This document shows positions 9,857 through 17,867 of a stretch of DNA of 64,000 nt, piece by piece (within the stretch, counting starts at the first letter, position 1; each line of letters begins with the position of its first letter). The DNA is taken from positions 57,662 to 121,661 of the forward strand of contig CACKJM010000002.1 of the NCBI GenBank assembly GCA_902600475.1. Reading direction: 5' to 3'. The DNA comes from an uncultured Prochlorococcus sp. Lineage in GTDB: Bacteria > Cyanobacteriota > Cyanobacteriia > PCC-6307 > Cyanobiaceae. The notes beneath the pieces were generated by a model. The model worked only from the letters and a program-made list of their open reading frames with translations, was not told where the DNA came from and ran no database searches. Both the position numbers and the translations under genes were made by a program.

Positions 9857-9898
9857 GTTACGACTGATACAAAACGAATCCTCACTCGTTAATAACTT
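9857..9898 (+). promoter_or_regulatory. NtcA-activated promoter of urtA
   Basis: GTT-N8-TAC at 9857-9870 (one mismatch to GTA-N8-TAC) is followed, exactly 22 bases later, by TAACTT at 9893-9898, which fits the TAN3T -10 box. Canonical NtcA class II promoters have 20-24 bases between the two elements. If transcription starts near 9905, the site is centred at -41.5. A short CCCT-AATG-AGGG hairpin at 9910-9921 would lie near the 5' end of the RNA. This matches known nitrogen control of urea uptake by NtcA. Confidence 0.65.
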
Positions 9899-9946
9899 TT
9901 ACTTTATCCCCCTAATGAGGGTCAATTACCTAATTTATCCTAATTC

Positions 9947-11224
9947 ATGAGAATTTCAAGGCGTATTTTGGCAGGATTAGCTACTGCCTCACTTGCGGTC
10001 ACAGCAACTTCATGCGGTGGAGGTGGAACCTCCGGAAGTTTCGACGACACAGTAACCGTTGGTATTTTGCATTCGTTATCCGGAACAATGGCAATTTCTG
10101 AATCAACCCTTGTTGATACTGAAAAAATGGCTATTGAAGAAATAAATGCTGCTGGTGGTGTAAAAGTTGGCGGTAAAAGCTACAAAATAGAATACATAGT
10201 TGAAGATGGTGCATCTGACTGGCCTACTTTTGCTGAAAAATCTAAGAAACTTATAGACCAAGACGGAGTTCCTGTCGTATTTGGTGGTTGGACATCTGCT
10301 AGTAGAAAGGCAATGTTACCAGTCTATGAATCAAAGGATGCCTTCCTTTACTACCCAATTCAATATGAAGCTCAAGAATGTTCTAACAACATTTTCTATA
10401 CAGGAGCAACACCAAACCAACAATCAGAACCCGCTACAGATTTCATGTATAAGCGTTCTCCCGCAGCTGGTGGAGATTTCTTTCTTGTAGGTTCTGATTA
10501 TGTTTTCCCAAGAACTTCCAACACAATCACAAAAGCTCAGGTAAAACAGTTAGGAGGTAAAGTTGTTGGAGAGGACTACCTTCCATTAGGAAATACTGAA
10601 GTTGCTCCAATTATCTCAAAAATCAAAAAGGCACTTCCTGAAGGTGGAATAATCATCAATACACTTAATGGTGACCAAAACGTTGCATTCTTCAAACAGA
10701 TTCAAGACGCGGGTATCACACCATCAAGTGGCTACTACGTAATGAATTATTCAATTGCTGAAGAAGAGATCAGTACAATTGGTCCCGAGTTCCTTGAAGG
10801 TCACTACGGCGCTTGGAACTACATGATGTCAATTGATACTCCTGCATCCAAGAAATTTGCTAAAAGCTTTAAGAAAAGATGGGGAGCTGATCGTGTTGTA
10901 GCTGATCCTCAAGAATCTGCCTATAACATGGTTTATTTATGGAAACAGGCAGTTGAAGATGCTGGAACATTCGATGACAACGCAGTAAGGGAAGCCCTTG
11001 TTGGACAAAAGTTTGATGCCCCACAAGGTCCTGTTGAAGTTATGCCTAATCACCACCTATCTCAAACAGTAAGAATTGGAGAGATTAATGCAGAGGGTGG
11101 ATTTACCATACTTGAAGAGACAGGTGTTGTTCTTCCTCAAGCATGGAACCAAAAACATCCAAGTTCAAAAGGATTTGCATGCGATTGGACAGATCCTTCA
11201 AAAGGAGAAAAGTATAAGCTTTAA
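9947..11224 (+). CDS. urtA: Urea ABC transporter substrate-binding lipoprotein
   Basis: UrtA is the periplasmic urea receptor of the high-affinity UrtABCDE transporter. The 425-residue product has a lipoprotein signal peptide with Cys 23 as the probable lipidation site (LAVTATS before C23), followed by a Gly-rich linker and a LIVBP-type domain starting TVGILHSLSGTMAISE. YPIQYEAQECSNNIFYTGA and SDYVFPRTSN are characteristic of the urea/amide branch. The gene follows an NtcA-type promoter, and a hairpin lies just after its stop, so its mRNA can be more abundant than that of the permease genes. Confidence 0.96.
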   Translation: MRISRRILAGLATASLAVTATSCGGGGTSGSFDDTVTVGILHSLSGTMAISESTLVDTEKMAIEEINAAGGVKVGGKSYKIEYIVEDGASDWPTFAEKSKKLIDQDGVPVVFGGWTSASRKAMLPVYESKDAFLYYPIQYEAQECSNNIFYTGATPNQQSEPATDFMYKRSPAAGGDFFLVGSDYVFPRTSNTITKAQVKQLGGKVVGEDYLPLGNTEVAPIISKIKKALPEGGIIINTLNGDQNVAFFKQIQDAGITPSSGYYVMNYSIAEEEISTIGPEFLEGHYGAWNYMMSIDTPASKKFAKSFKKRWGADRVVADPQESAYNMVYLWKQAVEDAGTFDDNAVREALVGQKFDAPQGPVEVMPNHHLSQTVRIGEINAEGGFTILEETGVVLPQAWNQKHPSSKGFACDWTDPSKGEKYKL

Positions 11225-11250
11225 TCTAATTAGATCCTATACTTCAAAAT

Positions 11251-11278
11251 AAAAGGAGGTTTACACCTCCTTTTATTT
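11251..11278 (+). terminator. Hairpin between urtA and urtB
   Basis: AAAAGGAGGT (11251-11260) pairs with ACCTCCTTTT (11265-11274) around a TTAC loop, followed by ATTTTA. The 10-bp stem, with the T-run partly inside it, looks like a leaky intrinsic terminator or 3'-end stabiliser. It lies 27 bp after the urtA stop and 34 bp before urtB. That fits a binding protein made in excess over its membrane partners. Confidence 0.65.
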
Positions 11279-11307
11279 TATATAATCAAATATTTTCTTA
11301 TTCTAAA

Positions 11308-12462
11308 TTGGAGTTACTTCTCGATAGTCTTTTTAATGGTGTTGCAATCGGATCTGTACTGCTTGTTGCTGCACTAGGCCTAGCAATTGTTTTTGGTCTT
11401 ATGGGTGTAATAAATCTTGCTCATGGAGAACTTATGATGCTTGGCGCTTACACAACATACGTAACACAATTAATTTTTAAATTACCCATATTAAAACCTT
11501 TCTACAACTCGTACATAATAGTTTCAATTTTCTTTGCTTTTATTGTTAGTGGAGTAGTAGGCATTCTCCTTGAAAAAACTATAATAAGAAAGCTTTATGG
11601 AAGTCCACTAGAAACACTTCTCGCAACTTGGGGAGTAAGCTTAATTCTTCAACAATTTGTCAGAAGTGTTCCTTTAGCTTATGGGACCGGTCTTGTTATA
11701 AGTCTATTAATAGCTTTATTCTTACCAACAGTATTCCCCTCAAAAATAAAAGAATCGATAAATTATAAATACTTTAAATTTAGTTCTTGGATATTTGCTG
11801 CTTTAACTGGAGTTCTTACTGGTAGTCTAATTTCTTCCTCTGTCAGCAAAATTAGTAGAGCAAGTGCTCGTAATGTTGATGTAACTGCACCCTCTTGGAT
11901 GAGAGGTCAAGTAGAAATTCTTGGCACTGCATTTCCTAAAACAAGATTAATGATAATTGTCATTACTCTAATCTCTGTAATAGCAATAACATTATTTCTT
12001 AATCAAAGTGCTTGGGGGATGCGTATAAGAGCAGTTACTCAGAACCGACAAATGAGCGATTGCCTTGGAATATCAACTGAAAAAGTGGATATAATTACTT
12101 TTGGAATTGGATCTGGCTTAGCAGGAGTTGCAGGAGTAGCAGTTTCACTATTAGGTTCTGTAGGACCAAATGTTGGCGGAAATTACATAGTTGGTTGTTT
12201 TATGGTTGTAGTGCTTGGAGGAGTAGGAAACTTATTAGGAACAGTAATAGCTTCATTTGGAATAGGAATAATGACTGATTTAATTGGAGCTGGAAGGCTC
12301 TTATCAATATGGCCAGATATGCCTTTACCTTTATCAAACACAATCAACTTTTTTGCGACGACAAGCATGGCAAGAGTAATGATATTTGCGCTAATTGTTA
12401 TATTTTTACAATTTAAACCTACAGGTTTATTTCCTCAAAAAGGAAGGATGGTTGAAAACTAA
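11308..12462 (+). CDS. urtB: Urea ABC transporter permease UrtB
   Basis: UrtB is one of two inner-membrane permeases of the LivH type in the urea transporter. The product has 384 residues, many hydrophobic segments, and the family signature MGVINLAHGELMMLGAYTTY near residue 32. A second characteristic stretch, GSVGPNVGGNYIVGCFMVVVLGG, lies near residue 280, with VLGGVGNLLGTV after it. The start is TTG at 11308, giving the usual MELLLDSLFNG N-terminus; no nearer ATG fits. Its TAA overlaps the urtC ATG by one base (TAATG). Confidence 0.95.
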   Translation: MELLLDSLFNGVAIGSVLLVAALGLAIVFGLMGVINLAHGELMMLGAYTTYVTQLIFKLPILKPFYNSYIIVSIFFAFIVSGVVGILLEKTIIRKLYGSPLETLLATWGVSLILQQFVRSVPLAYGTGLVISLLIALFLPTVFPSKIKESINYKYFKFSSWIFAALTGVLTGSLISSSVSKISRASARNVDVTAPSWMRGQVEILGTAFPKTRLMIIVITLISVIAITLFLNQSAWGMRIRAVTQNRQMSDCLGISTEKVDIITFGIGSGLAGVAGVAVSLLGSVGPNVGGNYIVGCFMVVVLGGVGNLLGTVIASFGIGIMTDLIGAGRLLSIWPDMPLPLSNTINFFATTSMARVMIFALIVIFLQFKPTGLFPQKGRMVEN

Positions 12463-13592
12463 TGTCCATAAGTAAAATTAAATTTGATAAAAAAATAGTA
12501 TTATCATTTTGGATAATATTAATAGCCTTAATTATTGCAGCACCAACTCTACTCCCTGTATTTAGACTAAACCTCCTTGGTAGATACTTATCCTTATCCA
12601 TAGTTGCACTTGGTGTTGACCTTATCTGGGGATATACAGGTTTACTAAGTCTTGGACAAGGTATATTTTTTGCACTAGGTGGATACTGTGCAGCAATGTA
12701 TTTGCAAATAACCAGCTCCTCTGAATTTCCAAATAATATTCCGGAATTTTTTGCTTTATATGGTGTTGAAAAATTACCTTTTTTCTGGGAACCGTTTAGA
12801 TCGCCGGTTTTTACCTTCTTTGCTATCTGGGTAATTCCAGCATTGGTTGCGGGTTTAATTGGATTTCTTGTTTTCAGGAATAGGATCAAAGGGGTTTATT
12901 TTTCTATACTTACTCAAGCTTCTCTTCTTGTATTCTTTAACTTTTTTAATGGACAACAAAAACTTATAAATGGAACAAATGGATTAAAAACAGATGTAAC
13001 ACAACTACTTGGTCAGATGGTAGGTTCTGAGTCCATGCAAAGAATATTCTTTTGGATAACCGCCATACTTGTAATAGCCGCATGGTTTTTTGCAAAGTGG
13101 GTAGTTAAAGGAAGATTTGGAAATATTCTTATAGGAATACGAGATGATGAACCAAGGGTTAGGTTTACAGGATACAACCCAGTCATATTCAAGACGATAA
13201 TATTTTCTATTGCTGGAGGTCTCGCTGGAATTTCGGGAGCTTTATATACTGTTCAGTCTGGAATAGTATCACCTCAATTTATGACAGTTCCTTTTTCTAT
13301 AGAAATGGTTATCTGGGTTGCTGTTGGAGGGAGAGGAACTTTATTAGGAGCAATACTAGGAGCAGTTTTCATCAATTATGCAAAAAGTCTAGTAAGTGAA
13401 GCTTTACCTGCTAGCTGGATGTTCATTCAAGGAGGTTTATTTATCTTAGTTGTAACAGCTCTGCCAGAAGGAGTTTTAGGATGGATTCAAGGAGATGGTC
13501 CTAGGAATCTTCTTCAAAGATTTGGTTTAAAAAGGAAGATTGAAACCTATCCAAGCTTAGAAATTAACAATAAGGAGGGGAATAATGAATAA
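12462..13592 (+). CDS. urtC: Urea ABC transporter permease UrtC
   Basis: UrtC is the LivM-type permease partner of UrtB. The 376 residues show multiple transmembrane segments, DLIWGYTGLLSLGQGIFFALGG near residue 46 in the position typical of LivM, and GIRDDEPRVRFTGYNP, the cytoplasmic coupling loop that contacts the ATPases. The C-terminus is hydrophilic. The reading frame overlaps urtD by 8 bp, and a strong AGGAGGGG Shine-Dalgarno sequence for urtD sits within its last codons at 13573-13580, unusual in this genome. Confidence 0.95.
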   Translation: MSISKIKFDKKIVLSFWIILIALIIAAPTLLPVFRLNLLGRYLSLSIVALGVDLIWGYTGLLSLGQGIFFALGGYCAAMYLQITSSSEFPNNIPEFFALYGVEKLPFFWEPFRSPVFTFFAIWVIPALVAGLIGFLVFRNRIKGVYFSILTQASLLVFFNFFNGQQKLINGTNGLKTDVTQLLGQMVGSESMQRIFFWITAILVIAAWFFAKWVVKGRFGNILIGIRDDEPRVRFTGYNPVIFKTIIFSIAGGLAGISGALYTVQSGIVSPQFMTVPFSIEMVIWVAVGGRGTLLGAILGAVFINYAKSLVSEALPASWMFIQGGLFILVVTALPEGVLGWIQGDGPRNLLQRFGLKRKIETYPSLEINNKEGNNE

Positions 13593-14334
13593 TAAAGATC
13601 TTCTAAATTTAATTGATATTACTGTTAGTTTCGAGGGTTTTTTAGCTCTCAACAAACTAAATCTAAATTTAAAGAAAGGAGAATTAAGAGCTGTAATAGG
13701 TCCCAACGGCGCAGGTAAAACAACATTCCTTGATGTAATAACTGGAAAGGTTAAGCCAACGAATGGGGAAGTGATTTTTAAAGGTAAATCTTTAGTAGGT
13801 AGAAAGGAGCATAAAATAGCCAGACTTGGAGTTGGAAGAAAGTTCCAAAGTCCAAGAATCTTTGAGAATTTAACAGTTAAAGAAAATCTTGAAATATCAG
13901 TGACAACTCCTAAAAGTCCCTTAAACCTAATAAATAAAAGTATTAAGGATGAACAGCTTAATGAGATTGAACGTCTTATGAAAATTGTTAATTTAGCGCA
14001 GAAAGCTGATTCAAAAGCTGGTTCTTTATCACATGGCCAAAAACAATGGCTCGAGATAGCCATGTTAGTAGGACAAAAGCCAGATTTAATGTTGGTAGAT
14101 GAACCTGTTGCTGGTTTAACTGATGAAGAAACTGATCTTACGGCTGATTTATTAAAATCTTTATCAGGAGAAAATACTGTAGTTGTAATAGATCACGATA
14201 TGGAGTTTATAAGGAGACTTAATAGTAATGTTTCAGTATTAAATCAAGGCACAGTATTATGCGAGGGGACAATGGAAACTATACAAAAGGACCAAAAAGT
14301 TATTGACGTTTATCTAGGAAGGCCTGAGGATTAG
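13585..14334 (+). CDS. urtD: Urea ABC transporter ATP-binding protein UrtD
   Basis: UrtD is the LivG-type ATPase of the urea importer. In 249 residues one sees Walker A GPNGAGKTT near residue 40, the Q-loop region, signature LSHGQKQWLEI, Walker B LMLVDEPVAGL and the H-loop VIDHDMEF. An AGGAGGGG ribosome-binding sequence 4 bp before the ATG at 13585 supports this start. It is followed by urtE after 2 bp. Confidence 0.96.
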   Translation: MNNKDLLNLIDITVSFEGFLALNKLNLNLKKGELRAVIGPNGAGKTTFLDVITGKVKPTNGEVIFKGKSLVGRKEHKIARLGVGRKFQSPRIFENLTVKENLEISVTTPKSPLNLINKSIKDEQLNEIERLMKIVNLAQKADSKAGSLSHGQKQWLEIAMLVGQKPDLMLVDEPVAGLTDEETDLTADLLKSLSGENTVVVIDHDMEFIRRLNSNVSVLNQGTVLCEGTMETIQKDQKVIDVYLGRPED

Positions 14335-14336
14335 TT

Positions 14337-15047
14337 ATGGAAAATTTATTAGAAATTAAATCATTAAATACATATTATGGAGAAAGTCATATTCTCAGGG
14401 ACGTAGATTTAAATGTTCAATCAGGCGAAATGGTTTGTTTGATTGGAAGAAATGGAGTTGGCAAAACAACTTTATTGAAATCACTAATTGGTTTGTTAAA
14501 ACAAAAAAAAGGTGATATTTATTTGCTTGGCGAAAATATCAATAGAAAACCACCTCATCAGAGAGCCAGGAAAGGTATGGCTTACGTTCCTCAAGGGAGA
14601 GAAATAATTCCATATCTATCAGTTGAAGAGAATCTTATGCTAGGAATGGAGTCTCTTCCAGGTGGATTATCTCAGAACAAGAGGATAGATCCATTTATTT
14701 ATGATCTCTTCCCAATCCTAAAAGATTTTCTACAAAGGAAAGGCGGAGATCTTAGTGGAGGACAACAACAGCAACTCGCTATCGCAAGAGCATTGCTAGG
14801 CAAACCTCAACTTCTTTTACTTGACGAACCAACAGAAGGTATTCAGCCGAATATAGTTTTAGATATTGAAAATGCAATCAATGAGATAATTAGAAATACA
14901 GGAATTGGTGTTTTACTGGTTGAACAACATTTGCATTTTGTAAGACAAGCAAATAGATATTATGCGATGCAACGCGGAGGTATCGTTGCTAGCGGAAATA
15001 CTAGTGAGTTAAGTCAAGCAGTTATTGACAAATTCTTGAGTGTTTAA
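14337..15047 (+). CDS. urtE: Urea ABC transporter ATP-binding protein UrtE
   Basis: UrtE is the LivF-type ATPase that pairs with UrtD. It has 236 residues: Walker A GRNGVGKTT near residue 37, PQGREIIPYLSVEENL typical of LivF/UrtE, signature LSGGQQQQLAIARAL, Walker B LLLLDEPTEGIQ, and VEQHLHF as the H-loop. It is the last gene of the urt operon. Downstream is AT-rich DNA with only minus-strand small genes. Confidence 0.96.
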   Translation: MENLLEIKSLNTYYGESHILRDVDLNVQSGEMVCLIGRNGVGKTTLLKSLIGLLKQKKGDIYLLGENINRKPPHQRARKGMAYVPQGREIIPYLSVEENLMLGMESLPGGLSQNKRIDPFIYDLFPILKDFLQRKGGDLSGGQQQQLAIARALLGKPQLLLLDEPTEGIQPNIVLDIENAINEIIRNTGIGVLLVEQHLHFVRQANRYYAMQRGGIVASGNTSELSQAVIDKFLSV

Positions 15048-15081
15048 GTAGATTATTACTTTAAATTACTAAAAATTTTAT

Positions 15082-15261
15082 TCATTTTTCGCATCTTATC
15101 AGATCTATACTGTTTGGATGTTCATTTATATACTTATTCAATTCCATAGCTAGTGTTCTAGCCTCGTAAGCGTCAAAAGCATAGAAACAATTTTCTAATC
15201 TTATATTTTGAAAATCACGGTAATGCACTGTATATGGCTTCAATTTATTATTTTTTTTCAT
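15082..15261 (-). CDS. Small conserved-looking protein (59 aa)
   Basis: Read on the minus strand from ATG at 15261 to TGA at 15082, this frame encodes 59 residues, beginning MKKNNKLKPYTVHYRDF and ending SIDLIRCEK. It is mixed polar and hydrophobic with no membrane segment, and its codon use looks like real coding sequence, with many different amino acids rather than the Lys/Asn/Ile runs of AT-rich noise. It contains YAFDAYEARTLAMELNKYI, probably an amphipathic helix. Function is unknown. It lies alone in the gap after urtE, convergent with it. Confidence 0.65.
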   Translation of the reverse strand: MKKNNKLKPYTVHYRDFQNIRLENCFYAFDAYEARTLAMELNKYINEHPNSIDLIRCEK

Positions 15262-15400
15262 TTTAATTTGCTAAAAAGCAATTATCTATATTAAACATGC
15301 ATATTTTCAAAAATAAAAAGTACATCATTTGTTGTTATCAAAATATATTGACTTAAATTATGTATTTAGGAATACTTTCTGAGGCTAAATATTAATCAAT

Positions 15401-15505
15401 CTATTTTTTTTTGGGATCATGCTTTTTACCTTCTATTAAAAAAACAAATTTCGATAAAATATAACCAAAAATTGGAACCCAAAACTTTTCATAGAAAAAT
15501 TTCAT
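15401..15505 (-). CDS. Possible 34-aa membrane peptide
   Basis: A minus-strand frame from ATG at 15505 to TAG at 15401 gives a 34-residue peptide: a short aromatic N-terminus (MKFFYEKFWVPI), a hydrophobic stretch with IFGYILSKFVFLI, and a basic tail ending in four lysines. Such single-span peptides with basic tails are common in Prochlorococcus genomes. It lies 6 bp after the stop of the next minus-strand gene upstream (15512-15742), so the two could be co-transcribed. No function can be given. Confidence 0.45.
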   Translation of the reverse strand: MKFFYEKFWVPIFGYILSKFVFLIEGKKHDPKKK

Positions 15506-15511
15506 AAAAGA

Positions 15512-15742
15512 TTAAGCTGCTAATGATTCATTATCTTCAATTTCAGTTTTATTTATAAGCTTCAAATCTATTGAATTGAATATATGTTGCATCAAAAGAA
15601 AATCAAGCTCCCCTTTCAACAAATTAAAATCGGATGAAAGAAGATCATCAACAAAATAATCAAAAGTATCTGAAAGATAATTCACAATTAAATTTTTTGT
15701 CATTATTATCGAATTAACAATAAAAGTCAACAAAATTTCCAT
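15512..15742 (-). CDS. Hypothetical protein (76 aa; or 63 aa from inner ATG)
   Basis: The product is acidic with LSDTFDYFVDDLLSSDFNLLKGELDF in its middle, probably alpha-helical. The start at 15742 adds a hydrophobic leader (MEILLTFIVNSII). An inner ATG at 15703 would give MTKNLIVNYLSDTF and a soluble 63-residue protein, and is perhaps the real start. Neither has a clear Shine-Dalgarno site. No family is recognised. It is separated from the next gene by 346 bp of very AT-rich DNA. Confidence 0.55.
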   Translation of the reverse strand: MEILLTFIVNSIIMTKNLIVNYLSDTFDYFVDDLLSSDFNLLKGELDFLLMQHIFNSIDLKLINKTEIEDNESLAA

Positions 15743-16088
15743 ATAAATTTTTTTAAATTTTTGGAAATATAATGAATAAAGACTAAAAATCTAAATAATT
15801 AATATAAACATACAAAATAATAGATTCAAGATTAAACTTAAAGTCTTTGAATTAAATTTCATTTATCTTGCTTTTCTTAATTTGATATCTCTTCTGATAA
15901 GTATTATCAAAGCGACAATACACAAATTTTCTAACAAGAAATTTAAAGAAATCATGGTCAAACCATTTAAATAATTTATAGCAAGACTATTGTTGTGCTA
16001 ATTCGAAAAGAATCACTCAAAAATTTTTTAGATTGAATAACATCTTTGATAGCAACCTAATTTGATATTAAAAAAGCAAATTTAAATA
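15743..16088. other. AT-rich gap with one doubtful 30-aa frame
   Basis: This 346-bp stretch has no convincing gene. The only frame of note is on the minus strand at 15863-15955, encoding 30 residues (MISLNFLLENLCIVALIILI followed by a basic RRDIKLRKAR tail). That is the pattern of a small single-span membrane peptide, but it is too short to be sure of. No tRNA cloverleaf, repeat or strong terminator was seen. Confidence 0.3.
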
Positions 16089-16403
16089 TTATTTTTTAAT
16101 TAGCTCGAAGTAACCATTTTTATTTAATAAGTACTTATCAAACCAAAGGCTTAATAGATTGTCTAATCCTATTCCATTCATTTTATTTAATTGAGAAGTC
16201 TTATAGTCAGAAAGTGCAAGCAGTAAATACGGAAAAATCATGTCAGATACCCCTTTTGGCAGTTCTTCTAAGGGAACTCCATGCGCTCTATCCCATAGAA
16301 TTTGCATATCCTGAGAGAACAAGGAACTCCAATAACTAAAATTACAATATAACTTGTCCGGAGGGAGTAGATTTACAGATAATATTGGGAGAGATGAATT
16401 CAT
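16089..16403 (-). CDS. Hypothetical protein (104 aa)
   Basis: The product is a soluble protein with no signal peptide or membrane span. Notable stretches are NLLPPDKLYCNFSYWSSLFS, QILWDRAHGVPLEELPKG and LDNLLSLWFDKYL. Its Trp, Tyr and Pro content is too rich to be a chance frame in AT-rich DNA, so it is probably a real gene, of a type seen in marine picocyanobacteria. No catalytic motif is recognised. It stands alone between small genes, 126 bp downstream of the regulator-like gene on the same strand. Confidence 0.65.
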   Translation of the reverse strand: MNSSLPILSVNLLPPDKLYCNFSYWSSLFSQDMQILWDRAHGVPLEELPKGVSDMIFPYLLLALSDYKTSQLNKMNGIGLDNLLSLWFDKYLLNKNGYFELIKK

Positions 16404-16505
16404 TGGAATAAATAATTTAAGAATAAATTGAACTTAGTTTTTGAAATGGTGATAAATAATTTCTAATGTACAAATTCCTATAAATACAAATTAAAATTAA
16501 CGCAC

Positions 16506-16516
16506 AGTTCAGCACT
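16506..16516 (+). repeat. 11-bp direct repeat, left copy
   Basis: AGTTCAGCACT here is repeated exactly at 16932-16942, 426 bp away, on the other side of the regulator-like gene. A CAACACT heptamer follows at 16520-16526, and its reverse complement occurs near the right copy at 16954-16960. The repeat is GC-richer than its surroundings. Confidence 0.6.
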
Positions 16517-16529
16517 AAGCAACACTTTT

Positions 16530-16916
16530 TTAAGTTTTATATTTATCCATCATTTCCTGAAATTTAAGAAATGATAAAAACTTTTTATAAGCATGCAAGT
16601 CAAAATCCTCCTGATTTGGTTCATTTAAATGGTAAGGTTTACTAGAATTAAAATTATTTTCAAATCTAGTACCCATTAAGAAATTTGTATTATTTATAAA
16701 GTCTGCAGAATCATCATTATGATCAATATTATTAAGATATGATTGGGTTACTTTATTATTATTTTTATTAAATATACCTCTTATAGAAAGTGCTTCCTCC
16801 ACCAAAATACTTATTATTTTTGAACTACTTAAATTGTTCTCTATGCTCAACTTATCAATTATTTTCAAAACATCTTCTCTTGGAATAAAACCAAGTCTTT
16901 TTTTCTTGGTAGGCAT
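16530..16916 (-). CDS. Possible ribbon-helix-helix DNA-binding protein (128 aa)
   Basis: The first 50 residues begin MPTKKKRLGFIPREDVLKII and continue with LSIENNLSSSKIISILVEEAL. This basic strand followed by two helices, the second with an SxSKIISxLVEEAL pattern, resembles CopG/Arc-type ribbon-helix-helix repressors. The rest is Asn-rich and low in complexity, ending with a hydrophilic helix KKFLSFLKFQEMMDKYK. It is flanked by an 11-bp direct repeat, and an inverted repeat lies 22-41 bp upstream of its start, which would suit autoregulation. The DNA-binding call is tentative. Confidence 0.6.
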   Translation of the reverse strand: MPTKKKRLGFIPREDVLKIIDKLSIENNLSSSKIISILVEEALSIRGIFNKNNNKVTQSYLNNIDHNDDSADFINNTNFLMGTRFENNFNSSKPYHLNEPNQEDFDLHAYKKFLSFLKFQEMMDKYKT

Positions 16917-16931
16917 TTAAAAAATAATTTA

Positions 16932-16960
16932 AGTTCAGCACTTGACTACAACAAGTGTTG
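16932..16960. promoter_or_regulatory. Direct-repeat right copy plus inverted repeat upstream of the RHH-like gene
   Basis: AGTTCAGCACT (16932-16942) is the second copy of the 11-bp repeat found downstream of the gene. It overlaps an inverted repeat CACTTG (16939-16944) / CAAGTG (16952-16957) with 7 bases between, located 22-41 bp upstream of the minus-strand ATG at 16916. AGTGTTG at 16954-16960 is the reverse complement of CAACACT near the left copy. This looks like an operator. Confidence 0.45.
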
Positions 16961-16992
16961 CACTATATTCATTATAAGTCAATTAACCGATA

Positions 16993-17142
16993 ATGATTTT
17001 ATCAACAACCTTACTTTTAGGAGCCCTTGGATATCTTTTCTACAACTCCAAAAAAGAAATTTCACTAGATCATCATGACCCTGTAGAAAACCAAAAAGAA
17101 AATGATGATTTGTATAAAGATTTGGAAGATCTATTTATTTAA
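16993..17142 (+). CDS. Small protein with N-terminal hydrophobic helix (49 aa)
   Basis: From ATG at 16993 to TAA at 17140-17142 the frame encodes 49 residues: a hydrophobic start MILSTTLLLGALGYLFYNSK, then a charged tail rich in Asp, Glu and Lys (DHHDPVENQKEND, DLEDLF). The shape is that of a membrane-anchored acidic tail with the N-terminus outside or in the membrane. It starts 76 bp from the divergent RHH-like gene, across the putative operator. No family is recognised. Confidence 0.55.
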   Translation: MILSTTLLLGALGYLFYNSKKEISLDHHDPVENQKENDDLYKDLEDLFI

Positions 17143-17236
17143 AATTACTTCATAGGCATTTAAAAACTTCGTTTCTTGACTAAAGATATACAAAGCCTTA
17201 ATCATAATTAGAATAATTACGAAAGACATAAAGTTA

Positions 17237-17533
17237 ATGACTGTCCATCAAAATTACGAAATAAAAATCAATCTAAATGAATTGATTGAGAAGAGAATTC
17301 CATGTTGTGATTTACTTCATCCAGATCATTGTCTAACTGAAAAACAAGTCTCTGAAATTGCACATGATATTCGTATGGATTTAAACTTGCATGATCTTTA
17401 CAAGCAAGTGGATCAACATATAATGAATTATGTCAATGCAGCTGGTATTGATAACAAAGATCATTGGGTTGAACCACATCTTCCAGATTTGGAAAGAGAT
17501 TTAAAAGAAGAAGTTGGTATAGAATTTGATTAA
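17237..17533 (+). CDS. Hypothetical protein (98 aa)
   Basis: This soluble acidic protein contains ELIEKRIPCCDLLHPDHCL (with a CC pair and nearby His/Cys that could bind metal), EIAHDIRMDLNLHDLYKQVD and NAAGIDNKDHWVEPHLPDLE. The varied composition with many His, Asp and Cys indicates a true gene. Similar proteins are common, unnamed, in Prochlorococcus. No function is known to me. A 12-bp hairpin immediately after its stop probably ends transcription. Confidence 0.7.
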   Translation: MTVHQNYEIKINLNELIEKRIPCCDLLHPDHCLTEKQVSEIAHDIRMDLNLHDLYKQVDQHIMNYVNAAGIDNKDHWVEPHLPDLERDLKEEVGIEFD

Positions 17534-17556
17534 TCTTTTTTTTAAAAGAGATTAAT
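17529..17556. terminator. Bidirectional hairpin terminator
   Basis: ATTAATCTTTT pairs with AAAAGAGATTAAT (one T-G pair), forming an 11-12 bp AT-rich stem with U-runs readable on both strands. It lies between the stop of the 98-residue gene (17533) and the stop of the convergent 47-residue frame (17552), so it would serve both. Confidence 0.5.
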
Positions 17557-17695
17557 ATATGTATTTTTTTTCTAAATCATCTATTAATTTATAAATACTT
17601 TTAGCTGATCTTTTTCTTTTTTTCAAGATTTTAAAAAATATGAATCCAATTAATATTGCAAAAATAGGTGTGAAAATAATAATTTCATGATTCAT
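17552..17695 (-). CDS. Small single-span membrane protein (47 aa)
   Basis: A minus-strand frame from ATG at 17695 to TAA at 17552 encodes 47 residues. It has one strong transmembrane segment (IIIFTPIFAILIGFIFFKIL) followed by KKRKRS, so the C-terminus should be cytoplasmic under the positive-inside rule, and ends in a short charged helix. The layout is typical of the many tiny membrane proteins of Prochlorococcus. It converges on the gene at 17237 across a shared hairpin. Function unknown. Confidence 0.5.
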   Translation of the reverse strand: MNHEIIIFTPIFAILIGFIFFKILKKRKRSAKSIYKLIDDLEKKYIY

Positions 17696-17867
17696 AACCA
17701 TCAAAAATTAACATATTATTTAAATTATTAAAAATTCTGCATCAATAAAATAGGTACTTTATACAAACATCTTTCAATATAAACAATTAAGATTTTTTAT
17801 AAAAAAGTGAAAGAGTTAAAAATTCTTTATAAATTATGTTGAAATAAATTTTAATTCAATAAAGATA

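Noticed and set aside
12419..12889. 156-residue minus-strand frame over urtB/urtC
   Set aside because: Antisense to two recognised permease genes; no independent support.
13557..14063. 168-residue minus-strand frame over urtD
   Set aside because: Antisense shadow of a conserved ATPase.
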